From Phyto melanocephala (lineage: Eukaryota > Arthropoda > Insecta > Diptera > Rhinophoridae): 64,000 nt of DNA. The notes beneath the pieces are model-generated. The model was not told the origin of the DNA. It was given only the letters and a program-made list of their open reading frames with translations, and did not search any database. Positions 12,081 to 23,989 of the stretch are shown here, one piece after another (within the stretch, counting starts at the first letter, position 1; every line of letters starts with the position of its first letter). The stretch covers positions 79,194,543-79,258,542 of the forward strand of contig OW799234.1 in NCBI GenBank assembly GCA_941918925.1, given 5' to 3'. The position numbers and the translations under genes are program-made.

Positions 12081-12539
12081 CTTGATATGGTTTGAAAATG
12101 TAATTAATAGCGTAAAAAAGGCACTTATAAGTATATTAAAAAATGGTTTAATATTTTCAAAAAGAAACTAGTTAAAGATAAAGAAAAAAAAAAAAAATTT
12201 TAGAAAAAATATAATAAATAGTGTGATTAGGTTAATTCTTTTAATCTAGGCGACCAAATATGTTCGAAAAAGCATCCAACTGCTTTCTATTGAAAGCCCC
12301 ATTACAAATTGTATTAAAATTTGCTTTGTAGTAAGGAATTATACATATTTTTTTTATGTATCATGTATCATGTTTTATCATGTTTGGCAGATAACAGATT
12401 ACCGATTTTGCCAGCTTTAACCCTTTTTTACCACCCTAAAGTACAAATTTCCATAAATATTTATATATAGAATAGGCGTTGTATTTGGTGCGTCTTATAT
12501 ACACTTCGTTATAGGCCGTTGTAATTGTTTTCTTAATGT
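12081..12539. other. AT-rich spacer, no gene seen
   Basis: An A-rich tract near 12183 is followed by unremarkable AT-rich DNA. Nothing can be supported. Confidence 0.4.
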
Positions 12540-12745
12540 AACAATGTTCAATACTGATCTGATTCAGGATATTTCTGATGATTTAATACACTCGGACAGA
12601 TGGACATACTCACATTATTCAAACGACTTCTTTAGTCATGAGCTTTCAGAAGATATATACTTTATGGTGTCCCAAACGAATATTGTAGAAATTTCACGCG
12701 GAATGACAAATCTATACACTCTCTGTGATGGGTATTTTATGCCAT
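12540..12745 (-). repeat. Family A2 5' fragment
   Basis: On the minus strand this matches the 5' third of A2, including the ATATTTCTGAT tract complementary to the one at 6810-6840, the CATAAAGTATATA-type block and the FCIVI-like GGAATGACAAA tract near the 5' end. The terminal hairpin is decayed. The 116-codon plus-strand ORF at 12544-12894 is antisense to this repeat and is not a gene. Confidence 0.6.
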
Positions 12746-12929
12746 TCTCGTTCAGAAACTTAGATATTTTATTGGTTATATTGTCCTTTTACACAAATGG
12801 ATTGTATTTTGGTGTCTCAGATGTTTTAAAGATATTCTGGAGAGGTAACTCTACATCATCTAGCTGCTGCTACCATAAATATGTAAGTATATAAAAGGTT
12901 TTCCGATAAGAGTGATATTATTTATTAAA

Positions 12930-13500
12930 AAACACACTTATTGTTAACGAAATTCAAAAGGTTTTTATTAAATGTGAAGCACAATCGATACCATGAAGTT
13001 CTACATAAAACGTCATTAAAATGGCCTCTACGACTTCTTCTGCAGGAACGAATTCGTTGAACCCAATTTTTGAGCACTTTTTCCACTAAATCAAGTCGTA
13101 TGTTATGAATGGCATGTTCAATATTGACCTGTTAAGCTTCAAGAGGGAGTCTGGTTTATTTCAAAAGACCAATGGCTTCAACCAACCCCTCAAGAAATAG
13201 TCTAATGGTATTTAATCACAACTTATTTGAGGACATTCAATATCACTATTATTTGAAATAATCATACATTTGCTGTGTGCCACATAGCCCCGTTTTGTTG
13301 GAACCAAATGTTGTCAAGATCAACTTCTTCCCATTTTGGCCATAAAAAGTAAGTTACCATCGATCTTTACTTTTCTCCCTAAACAATAACGGTGTTACCA
13401 GCTTCATTTCGAGAGAAGTACGGAATGATGTTTTAACCAGACCTAAAACCACACCAAAAGTTGCAACTGGAGAATGATTATTTTGATAATAAAACTGAAT
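12930..13500 (-). pseudogene. mariner-like transposase remnant, minus strand
   Basis: Reading from about 13400 leftward gives pieces of a mariner DDE domain. DNIWFQQNGAMWHTA near 13276-13310 corresponds to WFQQDGATCHTA with the second catalytic Asp changed to Asn. The C-terminal region near 12960-13060 has the shape of the RRSRGGH...DV family end, read across frames. Multiple stops and frameshifts make it non-functional. No terminal inverted repeats were identified, so the limits are approximate. Confidence 0.55.
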
Positions 13501-13703
13501 AATTTATAAACGTTATTCTTACGCATATATCTTTATGATGAAACCGTAAGCACTACTAATTACAATAAAAAACAAATGACAGATCATGACATTACAAATG
13601 GCCGAAACGTCACTTCAAAATCATATCATCCCTATTGGAAAACCTTTTATAGTAATGGTATTGCCACTTTATATCAAGTATATTATACACGAATCAAGAA
13701 GAC

Positions 13704-13838
13704 CAGAGGCCGAATTACGGCATTCGAACGTAATCGAAATTTAAAAATTTTTATTAGAATCTCTATACCTAAAGCACAGCGTACTCGATCATTCGAGTAA
13801 AATTTCGATCGATATCGAATGCCGTAATTCGGCCCCAG
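13704..13838. mobile_element. 135-bp MITE, copy 1
   Basis: This is a short element whose ends are inverted copies of GGCCGAATTACGGCATTCGA. The middle holds AGAATCTCTATACCTAAAGC. It is about 90% identical by eye to the copy at 57082-57216, which lies inside a mariner. The ends look like CAGGGGCCG with changes in this copy. No clear TSD was found. The plus-strand ORF at 13576-13800 runs through it and is not a gene. Confidence 0.72.
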
Positions 13839-15335
13839 ATTGCATTTTCATTTGTTTTAGTTTCATATATTATACTGTTCGATTTATATCAGTTTTGTTG
13901 GAGACCAAGGCGACCAATTTGTAATTATTATATTTGGCCAATATATATATATATATATCCGTCATTTTTTTCCATCTTTAATTTTAAATTTTCACAGTGT
14001 ACTGAATTCAACAATTTCGACATTTCTTTTAATACCAAAATTGAATTTACAGAGAATTGCTCTTACGCAATATTATGTGTTGGGAATCTGCTAATATGTT
14101 TTGCTCAAAAAATGGGTACTATTCCATATCTGCAGTGTTGAGATATTTTTTACGTGTTTGCACATTTGTTTTTCAATGCCAGTTAATTCCGTAATTGTAG
14201 TGGTAACATTAAAATTTTTTACGTATTAAGTAATCTTAATAGTGTTCTTAATAAAAATTGCATCATATAGAAAACTCAAAAATATTTCATTTGTTTTATA
14301 TATTTTCTCGGTATTAAAATCAAGTTAAAAGAGTATATAAAATATTTGTAAAGTTTTATTTTTAACCAACATTAAACCTTTAATTATATATTTTTTTTTC
14401 ATGCTTAAAACAAGTTTAAAGTTTCTTGGAAACAGCTTGATTATACATTTCGGATTGTACATTCGGAGATGCAAACTTTTTTAAAACAAAGTTATGACGT
14501 CTTGCTTTCGGTACTATTATTTTTTTTTTTTCTTACTGACTACATGGTAAATGTGTACAAAAAACTATAAGTGTCACAACAAGTTTCCTAGAATATCTAA
14601 ACACATACCCATAGATACAATACAAATGTATTATACATACATACATATATGAACAGGAAACACAAAACAAATACATACTTGCAAATATTAGAAGAACACA
14701 CACTTTAAAGAATGTTTGAAGCTGTATACAAAAAAATTTGAAAAATGCCTTGCTTATACAACAATAAGATTATTAAGTTGAGTATACCCAGTTAAGGAAG
14801 GCAAAAGAGAAGATTTTTAAAACAAAAAATTTTCATTTGATTTGTAGCTCGATAAACGAAACACTTTAATTTCCCAGTTGGATTGTTAAACTAAATTAAA
14901 AGGTCTCATATGTAATTTAAGGGAGATCATTTAAAGATTACTAAGTGTGTAGTAATAAAGATTATCTTTAAATAAAAGGTGTACTTTCTTAACTAATTTC
15001 TCAGAAGTAAAATTTTTAATCAATCAAGATTTATGTCTCACGATGATGACCGACTTTTTAGACCGGAATAAATATACATAACACATTCGTTTTTTGGTTA
15101 AAAAAAAAAAAAAATAAAATAAAAAAAGAGACTCTTGCACAATTTCTGTTGATAAATTTTTTTCACATTCAACAATCTTATCGTATATTATATTAGAGCT
15201 GGAAAAGTTTATAAATTTCCTACGATAGATTGTACGTTGGATAATTTTTTTTTATAAAATAAAACAAATTTCATTTAGCTTTGAATTAATTAACATTATT
15301 TTTCAATTAACGAATAGCTGAAGAGTTCTTTGCCT
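13839..15335. other. AT-rich spacer, no gene seen
   Basis: Contains a short (TA)n run near 13940, poly-T and poly-A runs, and nothing else I can support on either strand. Confidence 0.45.
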
Positions 15336-15775
15336 TTTGGTATTCACAAAATATACACTGGAAGTTTCAATGCTCTACGTTAATGCACTTGGACACATTT
15401 GCATTTTATTAGAAGTTGAAAGGACATGGATTTTTTGACCTACTTTTGCATAACGAGCTATAAATCTTTTCCCTATATTCCGCTTTAGCCTACATCCAAC
15501 ACCAATCAAACCTTGTGTATAAGAAATATTCTGGCAAAAGTTGTGCTCCCCAGTATTTTCGGTTCGAGCTTCATCGTGCTTTAAACCGACGAACAGACTG
15601 ATAAATGGACGGACAGACAGTCAGACAGACGGATGGACATAGCTAGATCGTCATAAGATGAAACCAGGACTCATAAAATATATACTTTATGGGATCTAAA
15701 ATGGATATTTCGTTGGAATGTTATATCACCACCATTTTTTGGTATATTTTTTTTTTTTTGGCGAGTATAAAAATA
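15336..15775 (-). repeat. Family B (INE-1-like) 5' half
   Basis: On the minus strand it starts near 15775 with a degenerate TATACTCGCC hairpin and continues through the CCCATAAAGTATATATTTT block, the GACGATCTAGCTATGTCC block and the GTCAAAAAATCC block. It is truncated where other copies enter the CGCCCAC modules. The 105-codon minus-strand ORF at 15671-15988 overlaps its 5' end and looks accidental. Confidence 0.65.
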
Positions 15776-16889
15776 TGCGGCGTTAATCAAGATAGATAAC
15801 AATTTCATTAAGGGCAAAAAAAAAATATTTTTTCCGTGAAAACCTAAGCTTCTTATTATATATATGTGCCTATGTAGCGCAAAAATTTTAAGTTCTTGTG
15901 CCAGGTAAAGTTTTATCATATCAATATACATACATATGCAAATTTTTGTCACGACTAATGCATTATGTGTAAAAATCATTATTAGCAATAATAAATCATC
16001 GTATATGTTAAAAAAAAGCTTAAATAAGCCTTAAAGTATTAAACTATGCCATTGTTAATGGTTTATTTTACACATTTACCAATAGATATATACATACACG
16101 CATACATATGTTCTATATTTCACAGCATTATATACTTAAAACGAAATAGCAAGAAATAGAATCAAATTAAATTACTTATATCAAGTTACCGAAAATGTTT
16201 TTGTTTGTTAAACGATTGTTTAATGCTTCATCTTTCAAAAACATGTTACGTCATGCAATATTGTTTGTAATAAAATCTAATAATGTTTAAAAGAAAATTG
16301 ATATATATACTCTATGTTTATATGTACATAAGTATAAAAAAATCCTTCAAAACCACGTATTATTTATATCAATTTAGTTTTTTAATGCTTTATTTTGCCA
16401 ACAGATGTCTGTTTATCATTGTTTGGCAGCAAAAAAAAAAAAAAAAAAAGAAAATCGAAAATAATAATGGTGGTATTTCAATAAGTGTTAATGTGTGATT
16501 TCATGAATAGAAGTTAATATTAATGGCAAACATGTATATAAGATATTTGTCAGTAATGAATATAAAGACAGAGGGTGTGAGAAATCTGAAGTGTATCTGC
16601 ATTTATCTTATCAAATATAATCAAGTGGGTTTGTTAACGATGTTTTAACTAGATTTTATTCGATGTGGTATTATATTTGCCTGGATCTATTCACGACTCA
16701 TTTTTGTCTGTTTGGAAGTGTTTTCGTTTTCATTGCATGACAAAAATCATTACTGCATCTGACGTAAAATCCCCATTCAAAAACTAAACAATGCCGCTAT
16801 GGCATTACTTTAAGGTGCCTGTATTATTCTATGCAGTGGTTAAGTATTAGTTTAGTGGGAATTTAGTTTCGAAAAAACTGAAAACAATT
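15776..16889. other. AT-rich spacer, no gene seen
   Basis: No coding similarity or repeat structure was recognised. A 20-base poly-A run lies near 16430. Confidence 0.45.
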
Positions 16890-17345
16890 TTAATTGTATG
16901 CCAAAAAAGGGTTACTATTCTTTTCAATATTTCTTGAGTCTGGAACGGTTGAATCGGGAGATCTTGCGGGCCAATATAAATCGCCAACACGAGGGGTGAG
17001 GCGACCCGGGAACGTCACCTTCAAAATATCGGTTGTGGCTCGCGCTGTGTATGCCGCTGTTCCGTCCTGTTTGAACCACATGTCCTCCAGTCCTAATTCG
17101 TTCAAACTTGGCTAACATGGCCCTATAGCGCGCACCGTCTACTGTTGTTGTTTGACCAGCGGCGTCCTCGAAAGAAATGGCCCGATGACTCCTCCAGCGT
17201 GAACAGCGCCTTTTGCAGTCACTTCGAGCGGGTATAATGGCTTCCCGTGGATTTTTGGTGCCCCCGAAAGCGATTGAGGTGAAAACGAGCCTCATCGCTC
17301 ATGAGGATTTTGGTCGAGAAATCATCAACTGTGGCCTCGAGACGT
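16890..17345 (-). pseudogene. mariner (DD41D type) transposase core, frameshifted
   Basis: Moving leftward from about 17330, the minus strand shows MSDEARFHLN (first catalytic Asp), then EDAAGQTTTVDGARYRAML, then EDMWFKQDGTAAYTARAT (second Asp), then WPARSPDSTVPD (third Asp). There are 41 residues between the second and third Asp, so this is a DD41D (rosa-like) mariner by the usual spacing rule. The core is split between two frames. The base composition is clearly more GC-rich than the surroundings. The N-terminal half is on the opposite strand at 17370-17580. Confidence 0.75.
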
Positions 17346-17369
17346 TATGCAAAAAAAAATGGATTTTTT

Positions 17370-17580
17370 AAAGTTATTCGCGTTAAAGTTATTTAGGCTT
17401 TTAATGAAAATGGGCGTTCGAATCAAAATGCATTTCGCGCACTTCGTGATTCTTTTGGTCAACGTAATCGTTGAAATTCGTCCACAGTCGGAAGAATTGT
17501 GAAGAATATTTAAATTTCAGCAAAACATGTCTGAATGAATTGTGAAAACATCTGTGAATGCCTTCTTAGTTCGTTGAAGG
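17370..17580 (+). pseudogene. mariner N-terminal HTH remnant in inverted orientation
   Basis: On the plus strand this reads, with frame changes, as a mariner N-terminal domain: FNENGRSNQNAFRALRDSFG, then a STVGRIVKN segment, then pieces that match the copy at 59050-59270. It belongs to the family of the elements at 56651 and 58912. The adjacent core (16890-17345) is on the minus strand, so the two halves point away from each other. Either an internal inversion or two adjacent fragments would explain this. Confidence 0.6.
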
Positions 17581-17587
17581 GAAAGCG

Positions 17588-19128
17588 TGTCATAATAATG
17601 ATATTGACTAGAAATATATATGTACACGCAAAGAAAAACCATGATTACGACATGATCACGACGGTTATATTATAGTTACTATAACAATATTTGGTTCTCG
17701 AAAACAAATAATAGTTATTTTTTTTTCATTCCATCATATATTTTGTCACGATAATCAAGCATTTGTTTGAATTGTATCATTTAATGTTTACTTTTTATTT
17801 AAAAATTTAAAAATTACAAATAATCATTAAATAATATGTGAGACAACAGTGTGATTACAAATTAATCAGGCTATGATTGTGTTTAAATAGTAATTTGATT
17901 TCAACTGTTTTTCTTCTTGCTGAATAAATTTTTATTATTTTAAAAGTATGAGATGTCAAAAAAATTAACAAAAATTTTGAAAAATTAAAGAAAATTTACA
18001 AATAAACGAGAAAATGTAAAAAAAATATTGGTATAAAAATTGAAATTAAAAGGGTAAGTACAATTAGTTTATATAACTAAGAGCAAAAGTCACTTATTTG
18101 CAATAAAAGCCAAAGATTGTCGATTTCAATTGTAGTCATATATATGATTATTGAATGATAGTTTAATTAAACATAATAATGATAAATGGTAACTGTTTTA
18201 ATCATAATCATACATTTCAACCATAGTATGTTGCTCTTCGATTATGGTTACCACAACCATATTTTTTCTTTGCGCGTAGCCAATTTCATCATGATACCTC
18301 TATTTTGTCGGTTTTCTGAGCTTTTAAGTTTTATTAACAGTAGATGACGTGAAAAGTGGGTCTTGCAGTAGGCGTGTCGAAGTTGTTTCTGCTAATAAAT
18401 ACAACTTAGATATTTCAATATAGTCCTTAAATCTTCCAAAATCTTTAGTCATCGTGAAACTATATGAATTTGAGATAAAACGTTATGTAGGAGGTGGGCG
18501 TAAAAGTGGGCGTGGCACATTTATTTTCCGTTAGAACAAAGCCTTTGACCAAAAAAGCAATGTTTGCAAAATTTTAGAATCGTACATCTAATCTTGTCAG
18601 TTTTGTTACGTTTTTAATTCTGAATATACCGAAAAATACACTGCGCGATACAAATTTTCATACATTTTGATCTATAATACATTTTATAATCCATAGATTT
18701 TTGCAGTTTTCAGGAAAAAATATTGCTTTTACTCGGGAAATATATATTCGAAGTTTTATGGCTCTACATTAACTCGTTTGGACATAATTGCATTTTATTT
18801 GATGTTGGAAGGACACGGATTTTTTTGACCTACTCTTACTTTACGAGCTATAACTCTCTTTCTAATATTCCGATTTAGGCCAATTTCAATACCAAACAAA
18901 CCTTGTCTATAAGAAAGATTCTGGCAAAATTTGAGCCCCCTAGCTTTTTCGGTGCGACCTCTATCGTGCTTTCAACAGACGGACGGACATAGCTAGATCG
19001 TCATAAAATCAAACCCCGATTCAGAATATATATACTTTATTGGGTCTTAAGTGGATATTTCGATATGTTACAAACGGAATGACAAAATGAATATAACCCC
19101 ACCATTTTTTTGTTGGCGGGTATAAAAA
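17588..19128 (-). repeat. Family B (INE-1-like) copy interrupted by a MITE
   Basis: The 5' end is at 19128 (TATACCCGCC...GGTGGGG hairpin). Going leftward, it has the CATAAAGTATATA-type block, the GATCTAGCTATGTCC block, GGTCAAAAAAATCC and then CACGCCCACTTTTACGCCC modules near 18490-18520. The short part 17588-17624 continues the same repeat beyond the MITE at 17625-18276, as a comparison with 59728-59790 shows. The 3' hairpin end is missing. Its CACGCCCAC modules resemble Drosophila INE-1/DINE-1, from memory of that family. Confidence 0.72.
17625..18276. mobile_element. Foldback/MITE element with CACGCAAAGAAAAA ends and TA TSD
   Basis: The left end CACGCAAAGAAAAACCATG is inverted at the right (CGCGCAAAGAAAAAATATGG). 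TA flanks it at 17623-17624 and 18277-18278. Removing it rejoins the two parts of the family B copy, giving an empty-site comparison with the uninterrupted copy near 59750. The subterminal repeats are rich in ATGGTTGTGG/ATCATAATC-like motifs. There is no ORF. Confidence 0.75.
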
Positions 19129-19216
19129 CGAGGTTATGAATTGAACAATTAATTATAAATTTGGTCAGTAGTTTCAGAGATACGAAATAATTTGTAAAAA
19201 CAATTTTTTATACTTT

Positions 19217-20116
19217 TATACCCTTCACCTGTGGTGCACAAGGGTATATATAGATTTGTCATTTCGTTTGAAATTTCTACAATTTTCATTTCCCACCCCG
19301 TAAAGTATATATTCTCTTAAAGCTTATGAATGGAGGAGTCGACTAAGCCCTGTCCGTCTGCCCGTCTGTCCGTGTGTTGGTTGAAATCAACTTTTAGAAG
19401 CAACCATATGTTCCGCAGATCTGTGTATGGTATCAATCTTTTAGAAATATCCGGGAATGAATCGCTTTTGAAATTCAGCACAAGCGCCTCATAAATTTCT
19501 TCGGTATGAGGAAGTAAACACGACTGCCTCTGCTTTTTTCCCATATTTTTACCACCAAAATTAAAATGTTTCTGCCATAGAATAATTTAAAGGTACTTGT
19601 AGATATAACATGCCTCTAGAGATATTCGTTAAAAATTTTGGATGAAGCTTGCTCTAATCGATAAAGTTATAGGCAAAATTTTTTTTGGAAAAATATATGT
19701 ACCGAAAATTTACAAACTAAAATCAATTTTTTCAGCTTCTAGACAACCGAGAGAGTCAATATTGGTATCATCTGAAAGGAATTGACTTGCGCAATATAAT
19801 CACTATAAAAAATTAAAATTCATGTTGGCCGCCACTACAAAATGGCGGACAATAAATTTATATATGGGTCAAATATGGTATTTTAAAATGTAACTTCTTG
19901 AACCCCCTCAATATTGGTATCAAATGAAAGGGTTTTACTAGTAGAATAGAGATAACTATGTAAAAATTCAAAATTGAGGATGGAGTCGGAAATAAAAAAC
20001 AAAATGGCTTATAGAATGAAATATAGGAAAAGGTACGATGGGGATTAAACCAATGTACATGATGGTGAAGGGTATTATCAGATTCGGCACGGCCGAATAT
20101 ATCACTCTTACTTGTT
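19217..20116 (+). repeat. Family A1 hairpin-ended repeat, full length
   Basis: The 5' hairpin TATACCCTTCACCTGTGGTG...AGGGTATATATAG and the 3' hairpin GATTCGGCACGGCCGAAT, with TATCACTCTTACTTGTT, are both intact. This and 40195-41060 are the best-kept A1 copies. The antisense ORFs at 19317-19544 and 19858-20148 only reflect conserved repeat sequence. Confidence 0.8.
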
Positions 20117-20690
20117 GTTTTATTTATTATTTGTAATTCCTTAAACAATTTATAAATAATTCTTTAAGGTAAGGTCAGCATTGCCGTAATTAATTTTTAT
20201 ATGTTTTAAAGTATTGTATTGGATTCATACAGGGATGGGAAAAAGAAAACTTTTTGCGAAATCATATAAGAGACTTTGTAGTATTATTTTTGCTTCCAAA
20301 ATAATATTTTAAAATTAAATTAATTTTATATATATGAATATAAGTGTTTTAGGGACAATATTTATTTATTTATTTCTGGCACGAGTTCATTTATTTTTAA
20401 TCCCTCTATAGGGAGAGACTAAATTTTTAAATTTGTGATAAGGGAACAATAAGCTGAAGAAGTAAGTTATAACCCGACACCATTCGAGTGGAATGCATTT
20501 TCGATCTCATCATCAGCACTCTTTGATCGGAATGTTTAGTTTTGGATGAAAATATCATCTATTTGAACACACAAGTTTTAATAAAATAAAAAAACTTAAA
20601 TCAAGCATTGTCTTTCTAATCATGTTTGCTGTCTTAGTGAGTGAGAAAGAAATTTACTACGACTGAAAACTTAAACTGTATAGAGAATAC
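20117..20690. other. Spacer, no gene seen
   Basis: A slightly GC-richer tract near 20470-20530 (CCCGACACCATTCGAGTGG) has no interpretation I can support. Confidence 0.4.
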
Positions 20691-21129
20691 AATACGAGGT
20701 TATGAATTGAACAATTTTTTTTTTCTAAATTTGATCAGCAGCTTCAGAGATTCAAAAAAATTTGTAAGGAGCAAAACTATTTTTTCTTAATTTATTTTTT
20801 CAAATTCATACAATTTCTAAAGTCAACAAACCTTAGACAATTCTTAGGGCCAACGTCAACAGCTGCAAAAATTCTATAGTGTTAAATTTTCAAATATGTT
20901 AATTTTCAAATGACTAAAGCGGGGGTCATTTAGGTAACATTATTTTCCATACATAAATTAAAATTAATTAGAAAAATAACGATGGGATTGTTATATATTT
21001 AAACCCCATTGTGTCTTTTGGCCCAACTTGAACCTGTTTTCGAATAAAACTAAGCAACAAATACTCGTTTGTTTCGCTGTCAGCATAATTAATTTAAGTT
21101 TATTTAAATAACTAATACCTACTTATGTA

Positions 21130-21652
21130 AAGGGTCCGCCATCTAACGTTTTTTTTCAACTAGTGCTTATTTCGTGAATGGTAACACTTAACTCATTTCT
21201 GATTCGACAGATAATTAGTTTTATCCTTCCGCTGAACGAATATGGTTGTGTGTGTATACGCTTGAACAACGCTGGGAAATATTGCGATATAATTTTGGCC
21301 GATTTTGTCAAAAAAAAATCATATTTTCCGATGAAGCTAATTTTGATCTTGGCGGGTATGTAAACAATCAAAATTGTCGCATTTGGGGCACAGAAAACCC
21401 GCACGCATACATTGAAAAGCCGATACATCCAAAACGAGTTACTGTTTGGTGCGGATTTTGGTCCAGAGGCATAATTGGGCCATTTTGCTTCGAAAATGAG
21501 CAAGGAGTAGCCGTAGTGAATGGCGGTCGTTAGCGGGTCATGTTGAACCAATTTTTGTTCACAAAAATTAAAGAGAAGGATATTGTCACACAGCCAAAGC
21601 TACACATTTTTTATAGCATTTTCAAAAAAAAAAAGTTATTTGGCGAACCCTT
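21130..21652 (+). mobile_element. Doubly deleted mariner derivative, copy 1
   Basis: The ends are AAGGGTCCGCCATCTAAC and an inverted GTTATTTGGCGAACCCTT. TA flanks it at 21128-21129 and 21653-21654. Inside, the first residues of the transposase (TLEQRWEILR) are joined to the DDE core in another frame: IIFSDEANFDLGGYVN, ENPHAYIEKPIHPKRVTVWC and WSRGIIGPF. The core ends just after the region of the second catalytic Asp. This copy has a stop in GGR* at about 21532. The two deletion junctions match the copies at 29251 and 63299. No helix-turn-helix and no third Asp remain, so it moved only in trans, if at all. Confidence 0.85.
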
Positions 21653-22860
21653 TATAATATATTTTAAAAGGCTATTCAAGTTTATGGAAAACAATGTACA
21701 TCTTTTTTATTAAAATATGCAAACAAAATTTCAAATACTTAGTTAAGACCACTTACATATACATACTTATGTACAAAGAATTTTACTTATTTCCTCACTT
21801 ATTGTGCTGTATCTTAAAGAGCTTTTGCCATTATTACTACATATTGATTACATGTTGAAATTTTATGATAATATTTTTACTAAATTGCTTTTGATTGATT
21901 GCTATTTTTATTTTTTTATTTGAGTATATTAATCAATTAACATTTATTAGGAATAGTGAAATCATTTAAAAAAATTATTTTAATTATATCAACAATAAGA
22001 AATACATCTGCCTAATTTACCATAGAAAACTATATCACTGTGTGAATTTATTTCGTTTTTTAAATTGTTAAAAGTATCCAAAATACATCGGTTTTTTGTT
22101 ACAACTTAAAAAGTAAATTTTTAGGAGCTTTTACTTTAAAACGATTGAGATTTTAATTTATAATTGATTGGCTGTTGTCGAAGGCACATTAATTTATATA
22201 GGCTTTACTATTTTTGTTAGGGAATCACTGACACTAAAATGCTATAATAAACTCGCATCTATTAAATTACACTTATTTTTATTAATCAACTACATTACTA
22301 TTTAAAAGGAATCATAATGATTACATAATTGTTCAATAAAACTATTTTGATTAATAAGATTACGATTACTAATAATCATAAACTATTACGTATTATTTGA
22401 GTTAGCTACACTCAGAAAAAAGCTGTAAGCTAAAATCAAGCTTTATCGTACTTGATTTTAGAATTGTTTAGTTTTGTGAAAATTAAGTTTTCTTAGTCCT
22501 TAATAAACATAAAAATAAATAAATCTTGAAGAAAAAACTCTTGATTTAGGAATTATGTATATTCTTAATTCTAGATTGTGTCAAGAGTGAATATTTTACT
22601 TCTAAGCTGATAATTCTTAAAACAAGTCAGAAGTACTTAAATTTATCCGAAGCGATTAAAAAATAAGAAAAACTTTGCTAATTTGCAGTTATTTTTTTTT
22701 TAATTTAGACATTCTTTTAAACGTTTACACTTGTTTGATAAAAAAATATAAAAAGTCAGAAAAGAGTTTTAGATGTGTACGTGGACAAAATGGTGAAATA
22801 GTTTATACAGTAACACATATTCAAACAAACACGCTCTTTATTTTAACTTTGCTGCCATCC
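21653..22860. other. AT-rich spacer, no gene seen
   Basis: A CACTCAGAAAAAAGC tract near 22411 resembles one end of the CACAGA-ended elements, but no partner end was found. The 88-codon ORF at 22675-22941 runs into the Harbinger left end and is not a gene. Confidence 0.4.
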
Positions 22861-23138
22861 TTAGAGCTAGTTTACACGAAGGGAAATGTCTCTGCAACTT
22901 TGCTTCCGTTGGCTTGTATTTTCTTTTGGTGTCCCTTCTAAAATCTTCTTGCGTTTACATGAAGGGATTTTGTTGCAGGAACAAAGCGACTTTTTGACGT
23001 TAAATTAACTAATTCTTTTTATCCCTTTATTCGTAAGAAGGGCTGCCATACATACATATACAATTTATGATTGGTCAACAGTAGCAGTGGCAATACAAGT
23101 AATTAAAAAAGCAAAATTAAATAAATTTTAAGAAACAT

Positions 23139-23186
23139 AATGGCTGATCTTTCTAAAAAAGAAATTATTGAAGAAATTTTAAAATA
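23139..23186 (+). pseudogene. Possible first exon of the Harbinger-like element
   Basis: ATG at 23139 opens MADLSKKEIIEEILK and then a stop. The charged, helix-like composition is unlike chance ORFs nearby. A similar acidic helical tract, DLTELAVEALDLIDAEN, is readable at about 23340-23392. Both precede the transposase-like KRRRKEWVKP. They may be the remains of an N-terminal or accessory (Myb-like) protein of the element. Short length makes this weak. Confidence 0.3.
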
Positions 23187-23444
23187 AATATAGAGATATT
23201 ATTTTATTTAATATAAATATTAATATTTTTTCGTCTTGGTAATTTTACAAAAACATATAACACATAAAAAATAACTACTATGAATAAGAATTTACATTGA
23301 AACCATAAAAACGTTCAAGTATTTCTAACAAAATTGTTGACCTAACTGAACTGGCTGTTGAAGCGTTAGATCTAATTGATGCTGAAAATATATAAATAAT
23401 TTTTAATTTGCTAGAATGCTATAAAAATGCAAATAGTTAACCGA

Positions 23445-23565
23445 ATAAAAGAAGGCGAAAGGAGTGGGTAAAACCATGATGGTTAGAGCAAGAGTTACGA
23501 GGCTTATGTTATTTCTAATGAATGAATTTTGGCAAATTCCACAAAATATCAGGCTGGCAACACCG
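23445..23565 (+). pseudogene. Harbinger transposase N-terminal remnant
   Basis: The frame at about 23447 gives KRRRKEWVKP, TGA, WLEQELRGLCYF, two stops, then a frame that would resemble the YRNFLRM region of Harbinger nucleases. In the family this segment precedes the DDE domain; none of the DDE motifs remain here. The longer ORF at 23464-23712 is a different frame and runs into the nested element. Confidence 0.6.
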
Positions 23566-23989
23566 TTCATACATAACATGACAAGAATACAAGAGAACGA
23601 AAGATGTAAAAGAGAAATGTCAAATTTGTCCCCTTTAAATTCACAAAACGTGCGACAATTGCTATCCCGTACTCAACGCCGCACCCATAGCTGCCAGATA
23701 AAATTGGAGTAAAATCGTCTAATTTGGGGAAAAAAATCGTCAAAATCGTCAAATGGTTTACGCAAATCGTCATAAAAACGTCAAAATAAAGAAACGCATT
23801 TTTTAAAACAAAACATATTGATTTAATGCATAACATAACAAACTTTTTAAATCTAAAGAGATAAATGGTTTTGTTAGGCCCCTTTAAGTTAAGAACATGA
23901 CAATAAATATAATACAATTTAGCACTAATTTCGAAAAATAAATATTAATATTTATATATAAATACAAAAAATAATAAATAAAAAATTGG

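Larger units (their letters stand above)
19129..20770 (+). repeat. Direct repeat of about 70 bases flanking the 19217 A1 copy
   Basis: ACGAGGTTATGAATTGAACA at 19128 recurs at 20694. Similarity continues through AAATTTG(G/A)TCAG(T/C)AG(T/C)TTCAGAGAT to about 19195 and 20765. The interval holds an A1 repeat and about 580 bases of unassigned DNA. The repeat is too long to be a TSD of any element seen here; a local duplication or two copies of an unrecognised repeat are possible. Confidence 0.6.

Noticed and set aside
12544..12894. 116-codon plus-strand ORF
   Set aside because: Mostly antisense to a family A2 repeat fragment; the same frame is seen in other repeat copies.
21156..21551. 131-codon minus-strand ORF over the mariner copy
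   Set aside because: Antisense shadow of the mariner DDE core, which reads on the plus strand.
22411..22440. CACTCAGAAAAAAGC as the end of a MITE
   Set aside because: No inverted partner within several kilobases.
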